Shown: positions 1 through 10,500 of the stretch, one piece after another
Layout: every line of letters begins with the position of its first letter
Numbering within the stretch: the stretch's first letter is position 1
Source of the DNA: Seminavis robusta
Lineage: Eukaryota; Bacillariophyta; Bacillariophyceae; Naviculales; Naviculaceae
Length of the DNA stretch: 51,660 nt
Assembly (NCBI GenBank): GCA_903772945.1
Contig: CAICTM010000713.1
Span: 1-51,660 of the forward strand
Direction of reading: 5' to 3'
The notes under the pieces: model-generated
The model's input: only the letters and a program-made list of their open reading frames with translations
Database searches by the model: none
Told to the model about the DNA's origin: nothing
Program-made: the position numbers and the translations under genes

Positions 1-2416
1 GGAAGAGATGTATCGAATCCTGCTTCACTTCTCTAATCCACCAAACGCCATACACCATCGACAAAGGCCATCTGGATATCACCAGCCAGTCGCTCTTTCA
101 TTCACTCTAGCTAGTGGTACGAGTACGTTTACGGCAGTAATATTTAGTAATTACTATTATTATATAGATCGAACTGGCTGCATCCAGCAATCCCCAAGGC
201 CTTCTTGACCACGTTTGCCGGTTGCCGAAACGAGAGCAAACACTCCGGCCAGAAGTCAATGCATCTGACCAACCTCCGCTCCAATGATATCGCTAGGCCT
301 AAGCAGGTACCGTATAGTTTGATCCAGAGCCAAAACAAACCCCTCGCCACTAGCTAGCAGCACCTCCAGTTGCGAGGTGCCAACTGATCAATACAGACGG
401 GATTCCTGAATTTTTGGCAACCGAAGCGAGGAGCTTCGCCTTCAGCCCCCACACCTCGCGCCGGTACCGCCGGCAACACACGCTTCGCTGAATGCTGTGG
501 AGTGTGGAGCTTATCGACACGGTGGGGCTTTTAACTGAGAGAGTTCAATATATGCCTTTCGGGATTAACTGTGTTGAGTTCTCCCTTGCGTCGATCCCTT
601 GAAGCGTGCTTTGGTACCATAAAGAAGAATCTACCAGCTACTTGTAGGAATGAGGGAATTGTAGGAATGCATGTTGTTAGCGCACCACGTAGTCGGCGCC
701 ATCCATTAGCTTCACGAGCATTGGTGGACCTGACAATGCTGGCTGTTTGCTTGCCTCCATCGCTCCTTTTGCTTCTAAAGCTCTATTGTGATTATCGGTT
801 GCCACTTTGCTTCAGCTACTACAGGTCACCCCAACGATGGTTGTTGGATTTTCTCCAAACGTACCGGTACGGTTGCCTACATGTATTGCTTGCCACCTGT
901 TGAAGCATCTGTACCAAAGCACAAACGGATCTTTTGCCCTCGGTTGCTATTTGCTTCTACATGTGCGAAAGCATAGATCAGAAAGGAATCTGCTCTTCAA
1001 GGATCGGAACGATCCATCATGCTTCAGTTGCCGCTTTGCCGCCATCTGAAAACAATACTAACAAATACTTCATCGGCAGTCCGCGGGGTCCTCTCGGCCT
1101 TGGTTGCCGATTGATCGAGAGTTACCACGTATTCTGGAAGCTCGAAGGCGATTCAAAGTTCAAACGGACTTGCGGAATGGATGCGGGTTTCCTAATGCCC
1201 AAAAATGGCTTCAGAGATCTACAGTCGACTGCATTAATCATGGTGTCGTTGACAACACAATGAGGAGAGGAGTAGATGGACTGAGGACGATTCTTGAGTG
1301 TGTGACTGAATCTGTGCCAGCGTCCCCTGTTTAAGAGAGTTTTTAATGTCTGATAGACGCTCAAGATATCTTCAGATCTTCAGCTCTCCTTCATCTACTA
1401 CAGGCTTTTCTGAAAATGCCTGTTATGTTCTACTGTTCTACACTGCCCTCCTTTGTTATAGTAAAAGCTACGAAACCATGAACTGCCTGAGCATTGAGCA
1501 TACTACATACAGTCATATCTTGATGGTCCATCTAGTGAAAAACAAAACCATGATCTCTAATCCGATGTTTTAACATGTCTAGGGCGCCTTCTAGCTGTTC
1601 ATGACAGGTCTCAATTGTTAATGACTCTAGAATTGGTGTACTAAAATGGAGAACTTGGGGGTTCCTCGGTGGTACAGTACACAAATTTACACAGTACGTA
1701 CCCAAGAAAGTATTGCTCAGGGTACCGTTACTCCAAAGTAGCAACCGAGATGATATAACACAATATTCCCCCTCTATACACCCTTTCACTAGATTAGGCT
1801 CTCTTTCCTTCTAGCTTCTAGCCTTCTATCTTTTATCTGGATCTTGCTGCGGTGGGGTCTACAGTGTTGCAGAGCAGTACTCAAGGAGTCTGAGAATCGA
1901 TCTTTGACGATCGGGGGTTGGCTTGGTGGTTTCTAAGTTCACCGCGCCGCGTGAGTAAATAAATTAGCTGAGCGCCGCATGTCTAAGACACGCTACTAGT
2001 AGCTCACGCTACGGTACACCCCTGTGAAAGTCTGTGATAATGATTCGTTGATGGTAGAAGTAAGCCCCTTCATTTTGTCCACAACAAAATCTTATCTTGG
2101 GCCCTGATTCATAGTCTTTTACACCTGGAGAGAGTTAGATCAAGAGAATGACTGTCCATAGCACTAATTGACTGGAGGCCAAAGACAACAGCTCATTAAA
2201 CCCAGTAAATAAGCCCAAGACGCAAGGAAAAGTACTGTTAAATAATCCCACTGTTGTAGGGTCCTGTCTGGTCTGGACTGGTTAGATACCAACATCCCAA
2301 CCTCAGTGGCTACCGTGTCCTCCTCCATGCTGGCGTCGTTCGGCAATTGCTCCATCATCATTATTTTTCGAAACCAAGGCGATCCCACACACTGGAGTAT
2401 CTAGTAGGACCCTTGG
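1..2416. other. Intergenic region, no recognisable gene
   Basis: Open frames here are short (up to about 110 codons), overlap one another in several frames and resemble no family I know. The stretch contains palindromic strings typical of the window's intergenic DNA, such as the CGTACCGGTACG around 860, and A/T-rich patches near 130-170. No tRNA- or rRNA-like structure was seen. The last few hundred bases presumably hold the promoter and 5' leader of the DUF6824 gene that follows. Confidence 0.5.
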
Positions 2417-3576
2417 ATGGCATCTGAAAGGATAGCCCGAATCAACATCAGCAAGATTGTCGTTCTCGGTTGTCTTGAGTCTGTCCACACTGGCTCATAC
2501 AACAGCATTCCTCTGTTTCACACTTCCAGAGCTCACAAAATCCGAGAGCAACATCTGGAACAGATCTGCCAAACAAAAGAGCCAACAGCAACCGCAACAT
2601 CAGTTCTTCGATCCATAATTTGCAATCAAGGCGAACGCCAAAGCTTTCATCGATCAAACATCCCAATGATTTGTGTCATGGCCATGAACCCCCATGGAAA
2701 CGAGGCTCCGCAACACCCGGTGGATTCCGATTCCCTTAGCAGGAGATTTGACGAACAGAGACTTCGACCCAACATTGATGTTACCATCAACCCCAGCGAC
2801 GTTCTGTGTGGAAGGGGCAAGTCATCCTTCACCCATGGTAAGTTCAGCTCTGGACAACAGATAGCATAATGGCTGCCAAGAGAACCTCGGACTCACCTCC
2901 TTTCGATCATTTGATTGCTGCCATCAGCCGGCAACAGGAGATTCCGCGATGCTGTCACTTCTGCCATTGACGAATACAACAACTCTGAGTCCAGGCTTGC
3001 AAAGTCTCGCGTTGTGCAGCGCATTGTCGAGAACATCAAAGGAGGAGGCGGTCGCTTCCTCAAGAAGGAGAGATCCACTGGACAGTGGGTTGGTAAGTGC
3101 TTGCAAACATCATCTAAGCCATCTTACTGCTGGCTGCACTGGCACAATATCTCACAGTGGCATTGGCTTTCTGAACTTTAGAACTAGACACAAAGAGCTG
3201 CCGTGACAAGGTTGGGCATGCCATCCGCGATGCAGCCAACCTAATTGAGGCACGCAAGCAGAAGGAACAGAGAAAGAAGAGCAGCACCTATTCGTTCCTA
3301 GAGGAAAGGGGCCGAGCTTCTCTGCCTGGAGGAGTGCCCAGCGTTGGCAGGGGAGTGTCTAGTAGATTATCCCCCACTAACAGATTCGAGGATGACGACA
3401 TCTTCTACGGGACCTTGTCTGAAGGCAAGCTGGAGGATGAAGACTTCAACGATGTTGTGGATCCAGAAGATGATCCCTTTGTAAGGCACATTAATGAGGT
3501 ACTGGGGCCAATTCCTCCGCAGGAGACAAGGGATCCTCTTAGGGACTTTTTGGACAACCTTGGACGGGAAACGTGA
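2417..3576 (+). CDS. DUF6824-domain protein, copy 1 (three exons)
   Basis: Exons 2417-2837, 2928-3092 and 3182-3576 join in frame across GTAAGT donors and CAG/TAG acceptors to give 326 aa. The domain is rebuilt only after splicing: PSDVLCGRGKSSFTH, then GNRRFRDAV, then GGGRFLKKE, then VGHAIRDAAN. This matches the DUF6824 pattern of diatom proteins, whose function is unknown; a nuclear or DNA-binding role is only a guess. The C-terminal half is acidic and low in complexity (EDDDIFYG, EDEDFNDVVD). Start choice is uncertain. The ATG at 2417 opens the longest frame, but the ATG at 2678 has a better context (purine at -3, G at +4), gives a product beginning MAMNPHGN that lines up with MNMNFNPF of the downstream paralogue, and would give 239 aa. 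The first intron falls at the same codon position (between H and GNRRFR) in both copies, which supports a duplication. Confidence 0.8.
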
Positions 3577-3651
3577 GGCTTCCCACTGCTGCCAAGTATA
3601 TCGTCCTGAGCAGCTGCAAAAGCGATGCCCGGACGACCGAACCCTGCCCAA

Positions 3652-3732
3652 AGCTGCGACCTCCCAACCAGAAAGAAACTTCCAAATCTTCCAGCTGCGA
3701 CCTCCCAACCAGAAAGAATCTTCCAATCTTCC
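3652..3732. repeat. 41-bp tandem duplication (two copies)
   Basis: Two adjacent near-identical units start at 3652 and 3693 with AGCTGCGACCTCCCAACCAG and differ by a few substitutions and a one-base indel near their ends. They lie just 3' of the DUF6824 stop codon, so probably in its 3' untranslated region. Confidence 0.9.
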
Positions 3733-4871
3733 ACCAAAGCAAGCTTCAGGCAGGACTGGGAACCATTGTACCAGTAACAAAACGGATCAAGGATCATCAT
3801 CGAGAAGCAACACGTCACGGACAGGATGAAAGCCATGGCGGAATCTTCAAAAGGGCATTGGCTGTCCCAACCAAAAGCCAAGACACCTATGGCCCCCGGA
3901 ACGAGGCACTTTTACGACACGCATAGACTAAGTAACGAACTCATATAGATTGTATAAATGTATTGGTAGTAACTGTCGTGCGGTAGGGAAATACAGCCTA
4001 GCTCTGCCACCACCTGCCGTCGGCGAAGCAGCTTGCCACTTACCACCACTGTCTGCCATCAGCGAACCTGGTTGCTGCTCTGCCTGATGAGGCTTATTAG
4101 ACCTGCGTGCAAATGAATGATTGAATAGTCAAGTCGTGCGGTGGATGCGGTGCAGTGCTGGATCGGAAAGGAACGCCGTCGGCTAGTTTCCAAGCGTTCC
4201 TAAATCCGTTCTGGAGTGCTCTTGTGAAGAACGTCGGCTGCGCTAGCTAGCAGCTAGCTAGCCAGTAGCCAGCTACATAGCTAGTAGCCAGCCAGCGGCG
4301 CCCTCCGTGGCTGGTACGGAGGCCATTTCCAGCCCATTCTCCGCTCAGCCAGGGGAGGATCCAAGGTTGGTCGCACCCCTCCTGACTCCACTTGGTTGAA
4401 TATTCCTTTGCTTCTAATGCTGGGTTGCCGTCGAGGCGAGCGTGTGAACCGACAGGACAGGAAGGCTGTGTTTGCTAGGCTTTCCGAAAAGGACCAAGTG
4501 CAGGCTACATTTATTTTGTGAGTCCATTTCGACCAGCAAAGGTAGTTGCTTTGGCCTTTGTGGCCGTTTCGTCTTTGGGATTGAAACATCCTCGAACATG
4601 AGAAACATAGCTGCTTCGACTCTCCAGCTTACCAACGAAAGCCAAGCAACCACGAGCTATCGTTGGCGACATCCCGAGGCAGTCAACAATCCACAGTGCG
4701 CAAGGGAAGATGTGGTTTTCTGTGCCTTAGTCAATTGACTGCAGACCCCAGCCGATCTCGAAGCTGGACCTGCAAAACAATAGACAACTCTGCGGGGAAG
4801 ATACGGGGAAGATACGGTCAATCCTGCTCTGTCCTATTATTGTGGAGGAGCCCGGGAAGGTTTCTCCAAAA

Positions 4872-4895
4872 ATGCTCATGCTCATGCTCATGCTC
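4872..4895. repeat. (ATGCTC)4 hexanucleotide microsatellite
   Basis: Four perfect ATGCTC units in non-coding sequence between the two DUF6824 genes. Confidence 0.9.
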
Positions 4896-5732
4896 TTTGA
4901 CCATTACAAACCAAAAAACAAGGCTTGGTGGCCATTACAGCTTCATTACCGCATTCATCAGGTCCAGGCGGCACCAACAAACGGTTTTGTTGGGAAATAA
5001 TGAGGCTGTGGAGGCAGGGAAAGTTGGGCAACTCTTCTTCTTGCCGTCTCTAACACTCTAACTGGATCCTTGACAGCAAAGGCGAAGCTTCTTGGATTGA
5101 TGGCACAATGTCTCTTTAGATGATTTAACTTCATAATGATCCAGCAAACTGAAGCGTTTCGTTGCAGACTTAAAGTCTTTCTATTTAACTTTTCATCTTC
5201 TCCTTCTTCTTGTCAGGCACATTACAGACATCATTACGACGCACATAATGCCCAAGATACAACAATGACTTATGGGATCCAAGACAAAGTTAATTAAGCC
5301 TTCAATGAAAGCTCACACACCTATTGGTTCCATTTGGCATTTTCAGTTTGGTAAAGGATATAACCTTGAGCAAACCTTAGTTTACTCGAGAGTAAATCTT
5401 TTTATTGTAATATCATCAGAAATCAGAAGCCAAATGATGTGGAAACCGTATGCTAAAACGTACAACCCAGTTGTTTTCAGTAATGACTAAAACCAAAAAA
5501 CGTGAAGCTGTCCAAGACGATGCGGGCAGGGCTTAGTTAAATTCTCGTGGACGCCAAGATACCTTACGACTACTGGCAATGTCCGGCATTTACTTGTTGT
5601 TTGGATGATTTGCCCGGGAGTTGCTCACAATTTCCAACCACCAAAGACGCCACCACAAAAAGTCGCAATCACTGCAGCGCATCTATCACTGTCACCAAAG
5701 AAATACACAATAACTTACCCGCAGCCGCCAAG

Positions 5733-6678
5733 ATGAATATGAATTTCAACCCATTTAGCCATAGCATCGAATATGGCCGACCCACGATGATGTATGATTC
5801 TCTGGATCAATCGAAAGCCACAGTCCCGGCCTTTGGTCTTGGCCACCACGTTCCAGATATCGAGCCCTTTGGCACTGACATAGAGCCCACGGATGTTCTG
5901 TGCGGACGCGGCAAGACCAGTTTCAACCATGGTGAGTAGCTTATTAGGCTGGCTAGAGATATATTGTGGGTATCATTGGTGCTGAACATGCCTCTCACCT
6001 CATCTTGTTACTCTTTTGCTTGCTCCTTCAGTTGGCAACCGCCGATTTCGAGACTTGATTGCTGCCTCGACTGACAAGTACAATAGCGCCAAGTCCCGCT
6101 TAGAAAAGAGTATGGTGGTACACGCCATTGTGGAACAAGTCAAGAAAGTCAAGGGTCGCTTCCTGAAGCAAGATCGCTACACTGGGCGCTGGTATGAACT
6201 GGATGAGCGCCAAGCCAAAGAGAAGGTTGGCCATGCCATTCGAGATGCTACATCCACCATGCACCCAAAGAACAAAAAAGTGAAACCCAAGCACCACAGC
6301 AGCGGCACCAGCGCGGACTTGACATCCTTTCTCAAGAATACCGCTACAGCTTCTGCCAAGAAGGGAACCCCCGCACGAACCGTCTCCAATTCATCGACGA
6401 TATCTTCACGCTCGGATACTGCTAGCACCTGTCCCACCACACCCATTGCATGCAACAAGACAAAAATCACTTCATCTTTAACAACAACGGATGCCTTCAG
6501 TTGGGATGATGCGGATCTGGAACCTCTTCATGTCGATTCCATGGAAGCTCGAAACAGTATCGTGGAACTGCAACAGAACGACATGTTGTTGAACCAACTC
6601 AAGAATGCTCTCAGCTCCAGCAGCAACCATTCCACATCGTCATCTTCGTCAGCACCAAACTGCATTGAAATCGTGTGA
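5733..6678 (+). CDS. DUF6824-domain protein, copy 2 (two exons)
   Basis: Exons 5733-5931 and 6032-6678 join in phase 1 (GTGAGT donor, CTTCAG acceptor) to give 281 aa. The start is the first in-frame ATG, in the context GCCGCCAAGATGA. The split domain reads EPTDVLCGRGKTSFNH, then VGNRRFRDLIAAS, then KGRFLKQDRYTG, then VGHAIRDATST, the same order as in the gene upstream. Here the second half of the domain is one exon, whereas the upstream gene has an extra intron after GQWV. The C-terminal half is Ser/Thr/Lys-rich and looks disordered. The two genes are about 2.2 kb apart on the same strand, as expected for a tandem duplication. Molecular function is unknown; a regulatory nuclear role is speculation. 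Confidence 0.83.
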
Positions 6679-7313
6679 CCAAAAAGCAAACAAAAGCAAA
6701 AGCTAGCCAGCTACCCGTTCATTTTCCGTCGGTCGCTCTTGGGAGCAGGGACCGACCAAGACATCATCATAACAACATCCCAAGCAAACTTACTACAGTA
6801 ATGTATAACAAATAGAGATATAGACACATTTTTAACTTGACATTATCTTGCTACCTATCAGCCAGCTCGGCTTGGTTTGGGCTTGGGCATCGATCTAGCT
6901 AGGTAGCCACCGACGTTGTTTGGGCTTGGCCCTCTTTAGCTACCCATACGGTACATGTATCGATACCATCAACCAGTGCCATTCTCGGGTGACCAGTCGC
7001 ATCTGCCCAAACGGCTTTGTTTTACTTACGTGCTCGCCATTAGCTGTCCGGTAGCTACTGGTATTTTTTGAAGGGTGCCCGTACATACTGTAGATGCTTC
7101 ACACTGTTCACCTCGCCGTACCGGTACTAGTAGAGCTACCGGTAGCTAGCAAGTACAGTAGAAGTGGACTGAGCTCGCGCCGGCTCGGAATCATGGTTGG
7201 CAGAACGCCTCCGCCGCACTCCTCGATCGAGATCATCAATGATTCATCATCCATGTTAGCTCACAAAACTAACAAGCACAAAGACAACTATTAAAAACTG
7301 TCATAGTACCAAC
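6679..7313. other. Intergenic region downstream of DUF6824 copy 2
   Basis: No gene seen. The region is rich in short palindromes around GCTAGC, CCGGTA and GGTACC (for example 7120-7150). A 66-codon frame starting at 7094 has no recognisable features. Confidence 0.5.
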
Positions 7314-7500
7314 ATGAAACTCATCACTCCGTTGCTCCTCAGAAGAACTCTTGGGGCAGGCGGAGCCGGACGATCCCACCGCGTATTTGAACATCGCTTG
7401 CGCCAACGATGACTGTCCCTTCCCTAATCCTAACGCTCATACTTTCGAGGAGTGCTCCGATGTTATCACGGCACTGTTTCAAAATGGCATTGTTGTTTGA
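7314..7500 (+). pseudogene. Possible remnant of a small secreted-type protein gene
   Basis: An ATG at 7314 opens a signal-peptide-like start (MKLITPLLL) whose frame soon closes. A different frame, open from 7318 to the TGA at 7498-7500, encodes a plausible acidic Cys-containing stretch with PDDPTAYLNIACANDDC, then HTFEECSDV, ending ALFQNGIVV. The change of frame occurs close to CTCCTCAG at about 7340, so this could be a frameshifted relic, a gene that lost an intron or upstream exon, or chance. I do not recognise a family. The ATG is preceded by A-rich leader-like sequence. It lies just downstream of, and convergent with, the INTS1 gene. Confidence 0.3.
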
Positions 7501-7547
7501 ACACAACGCGCAGTGTGCTTATAAAAAACTTTACTCTAGCAGGATGA

Positions 7548-10500
7548 TTAAGTTTTGACTAATTCTTTGGCTTCGACCAAGTCGCAACAAATCAGGACAT
7601 TTTTCAGTTCGCCAAGAGAGGGAAGTCCATGATCCTTCGACACCAGCCACTTTTCCCATCCAGAGCGGTTGCTCTTACGGAATGTGCCTAGAGCCTCCTT
7701 TAGTTTGTCTTTGAGCCTGTTTGAATGTTCAGTCCTTCGAAGTTGAGACTGAACAAACAAAAGCCGCATATTGGCATGGAGAAAGTCAAGAAAACCCATG
7801 TTGAGGCCACAACCAAACAGGACAGGACCTGGCACTTTGGGATATAAAAGGAGATACATCAGAAGTTGTGAGATTACAATGGTTGCGACATCTGATTTTT
7901 ACAATGAACGACACGACCCATCGTACCAGCACACAATATGTCCAACAGCGCGATCCAAATCTTTTCACTGTAGCTATAACCCCAATGCTTCACGTCCACT
8001 TTGACTGATTTCCCAGATAGAACTGCCTGGAGAGGCTTCAAGTTTTGGCTGTGGATCACACCTCGAGGTTCTCGATTCGAAGATCCAAGGGAGCCAACTT
8101 CAGCATCTTTCTGAAGAAACCGTGTCATAACATGGCACTTTCTCAAGATCAACAATGGGTGCTTCTTCGACAAGTCAGAGAGGGGTCGTACCAACCGCTG
8201 GCCAGAACCATTCATCACCGTGTCCAGCATGTCCTGAAGTTGGTCATCTAAAGGAGAACGCCAATCCACCCAAGAGACGGAATACTCTTGTGCAGCCTCC
8301 ATCAAGACGGACCTTATCAGCGCTGTTCCCAAGTTCATTCCATGTGGGTTGCAAACGTATAGTCTCAGAAAAACTGCCCGTAACAGAGGGAGACTGATTT
8401 GTTCATTGGGCTTGGATATACGTTGCAGAATCGATTCACATATATGCTTCATCTGCATTCGTCCACATTTTGCCAATGCAACCATCAAAACCAGCCAATC
8501 CGGCAGGTAGTTGCGACTCACAAGGCTGGAATTAAAGCCCGCCTCAGTAGCCTGCTTCATGCCTTCGACTGCAATAGATGTGCATGCCGCGACAAAATCT
8601 TCTGACTTCCCCCAATTCTTGACACATCTCACCGGGACCTTGGAGGCAAACCTTTCCAGATGCACAGACATTTGACCGGAACTGAGAACAAAGAACCGTG
8701 TAATCCGCCTCATGCAATGCTTCGATCTGTCCATGCTCTTGCTCATGGTCAACAACCAATCGCAGCAAGCACTAATGTGATCGACACACCATGATGCCAT
8801 GCATCGAGAGAGGAGGGCGTCCAGCATCTCGCTAGCCACTCCTTCTTGAATCGAAAAGATCGTTTTCCACAACTCTGGCGATCCGGACAAACTCGACAGC
8901 TTTGGAACATAGTTCAAAACGATCCTTTTCACAGCATCTTGCTGGTGTTCGAGACTGAGAAAGGTTTGCAGTCCCACGATTGCCAGAACGAGATTTGGCT
9001 TCTTCTCTGCTTGCTGCGACGCCGCTTGCTCTCGGAACACCAGCTCCAACAGGTCGGGCCGATTGTTCTCGAATGCCTTTTTGAGCTTGCCCTTTGCAGC
9101 CGCACCCTTGATATCTCCGCCCCCTCCTGGTTCATCCCACGTTCGGAAGTTCTCCAAGTCGAAGTCTACTTCGTCGCCAGCCGAAAAGTCGGTGGCTTGA
9201 ACATAGTCGGGCCCACTCATCGATTGCAGGAGAGACGAGGCTCCCAATAGCATCCCTGTTGTTGCGGTTTTGGACTTGTGCTTCTGTTTCTTTTTTGGTT
9301 TTTCGTTGCTTGAACACTCTTCTGACAACCAATCCAGAAAAGATGTTGAGATTCCCGAGTTGTCGATTTCAATGTTGTTCAATCTAAGGTAGGCGGACAA
9401 TCGACCAAGCAACTTCCTTGCCACTTCTCGGCGTTGGCCAAGTCTCCCAATGTCCCATTCGCTGGTGGCCGATGGGATCAACAGTCGATGAAACACGGCC
9501 TTCTTCTCGTTGGACGCGTCGCCCAGCTTTCCGAGCCTATCAAGCATTGTCAAGAGAGAAGCCCTAGGGAGCCCCGAGCAAAGAAGCAAGCGGGGCAAAA
9601 AACCAGTCGGGGCGGTAAGCGCAGCTCGCCTGGCAATTGTGTCGCTCCTTGCTTTCGCAAGCATGATCCACTGCAACCAACGGTGAGAATCCAATGGCCT
9701 GAATACATACACCAGAGTCTTCTGGAACTTACCGATTCTACCGATACTGCGCTTGACCCCGACTCCATAATTTTGGCGCTTGCGAGACCTTCCTCGGAAC
9801 TATCACTGGGCCCTTGCGAGCTTTCGCCTGTGTCGATCGGGCGAAGCAACATGTTCATGAGACTTGATACAAACCCAGCTGCCTCTGATTCGTCTTCCTT
9901 GGAGCTACTGCTTGCGTTGGCACCATCCTCTTCTTTCGTGGCTGCACCATTTGTTTCTTTCCAAATACTCAGCAGCACCGAAGCTGCCTGAAGCAGGGGG
10001 AGGGAAAGCATTGTGTCCGTCTTAGGCTCGCCGCAAAGCGTGATGGCAATGTCATTCCCGCTTTCGACATCTGACGAGGCTTTGATACACTTCTGGAATG
10101 CTTCGTAAACTGTCTTCACACCAAGGGTCCGAATCTCACTAAATCTGTCCAAAGCCTCCGCACAAACACTCGGACGTCTCGATATCAGCAAAATGAAGAC
10201 CGACGCAAAGTCCCAGTTTCCCTCGATCTCGTTTTTCTTTGCAAATGCGATTAATTCATCCAAAGCCAGAAGCAAGTTCCGCAGCACTTCCCCTCGTTCA
10301 AACACAATCGCCGTCGACTACCAGGTACACCAGTTTTAGCAACTAATCTGAAACCGCCTTGATTTGATTCGATTCACAGCTTCAATCACTTACCATATGC
10401 TTGATTGCATCTCCTACAAGGATAGCAGCATGGTCTAACTTCAGAATATTCAACATCCACGAAGACCGTTTTTCGCCACTGGTTGAATCCAGCTGCCCGA

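Larger units (their letters stand above)
3577..5732. other. Intergenic region between the two DUF6824 genes
   Basis: No convincing gene. It contains the 3' flank of the first DUF6824 gene with a 41-bp tandem duplication, a GCTA/CTAG-rich patch around 4243-4305, a perfect (ATGCTC)4 microsatellite at 4872-4895, and the presumed promoter and 5' leader of the second DUF6824 gene. Open frames of up to 132 codons near 4663 read as low-quality translation, with no domain seen. Confidence 0.5.

Noticed and set aside
571..1263. Overlapping plus-strand frames with recurring GGTTGC words
   Set aside because: The word recurrence is loose, and the translations look random and share no domain.
4281..5061. 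Small frames on both strands between the DUF6824 genes
   Set aside because: No homology, low-complexity translation and no supporting splice signals.
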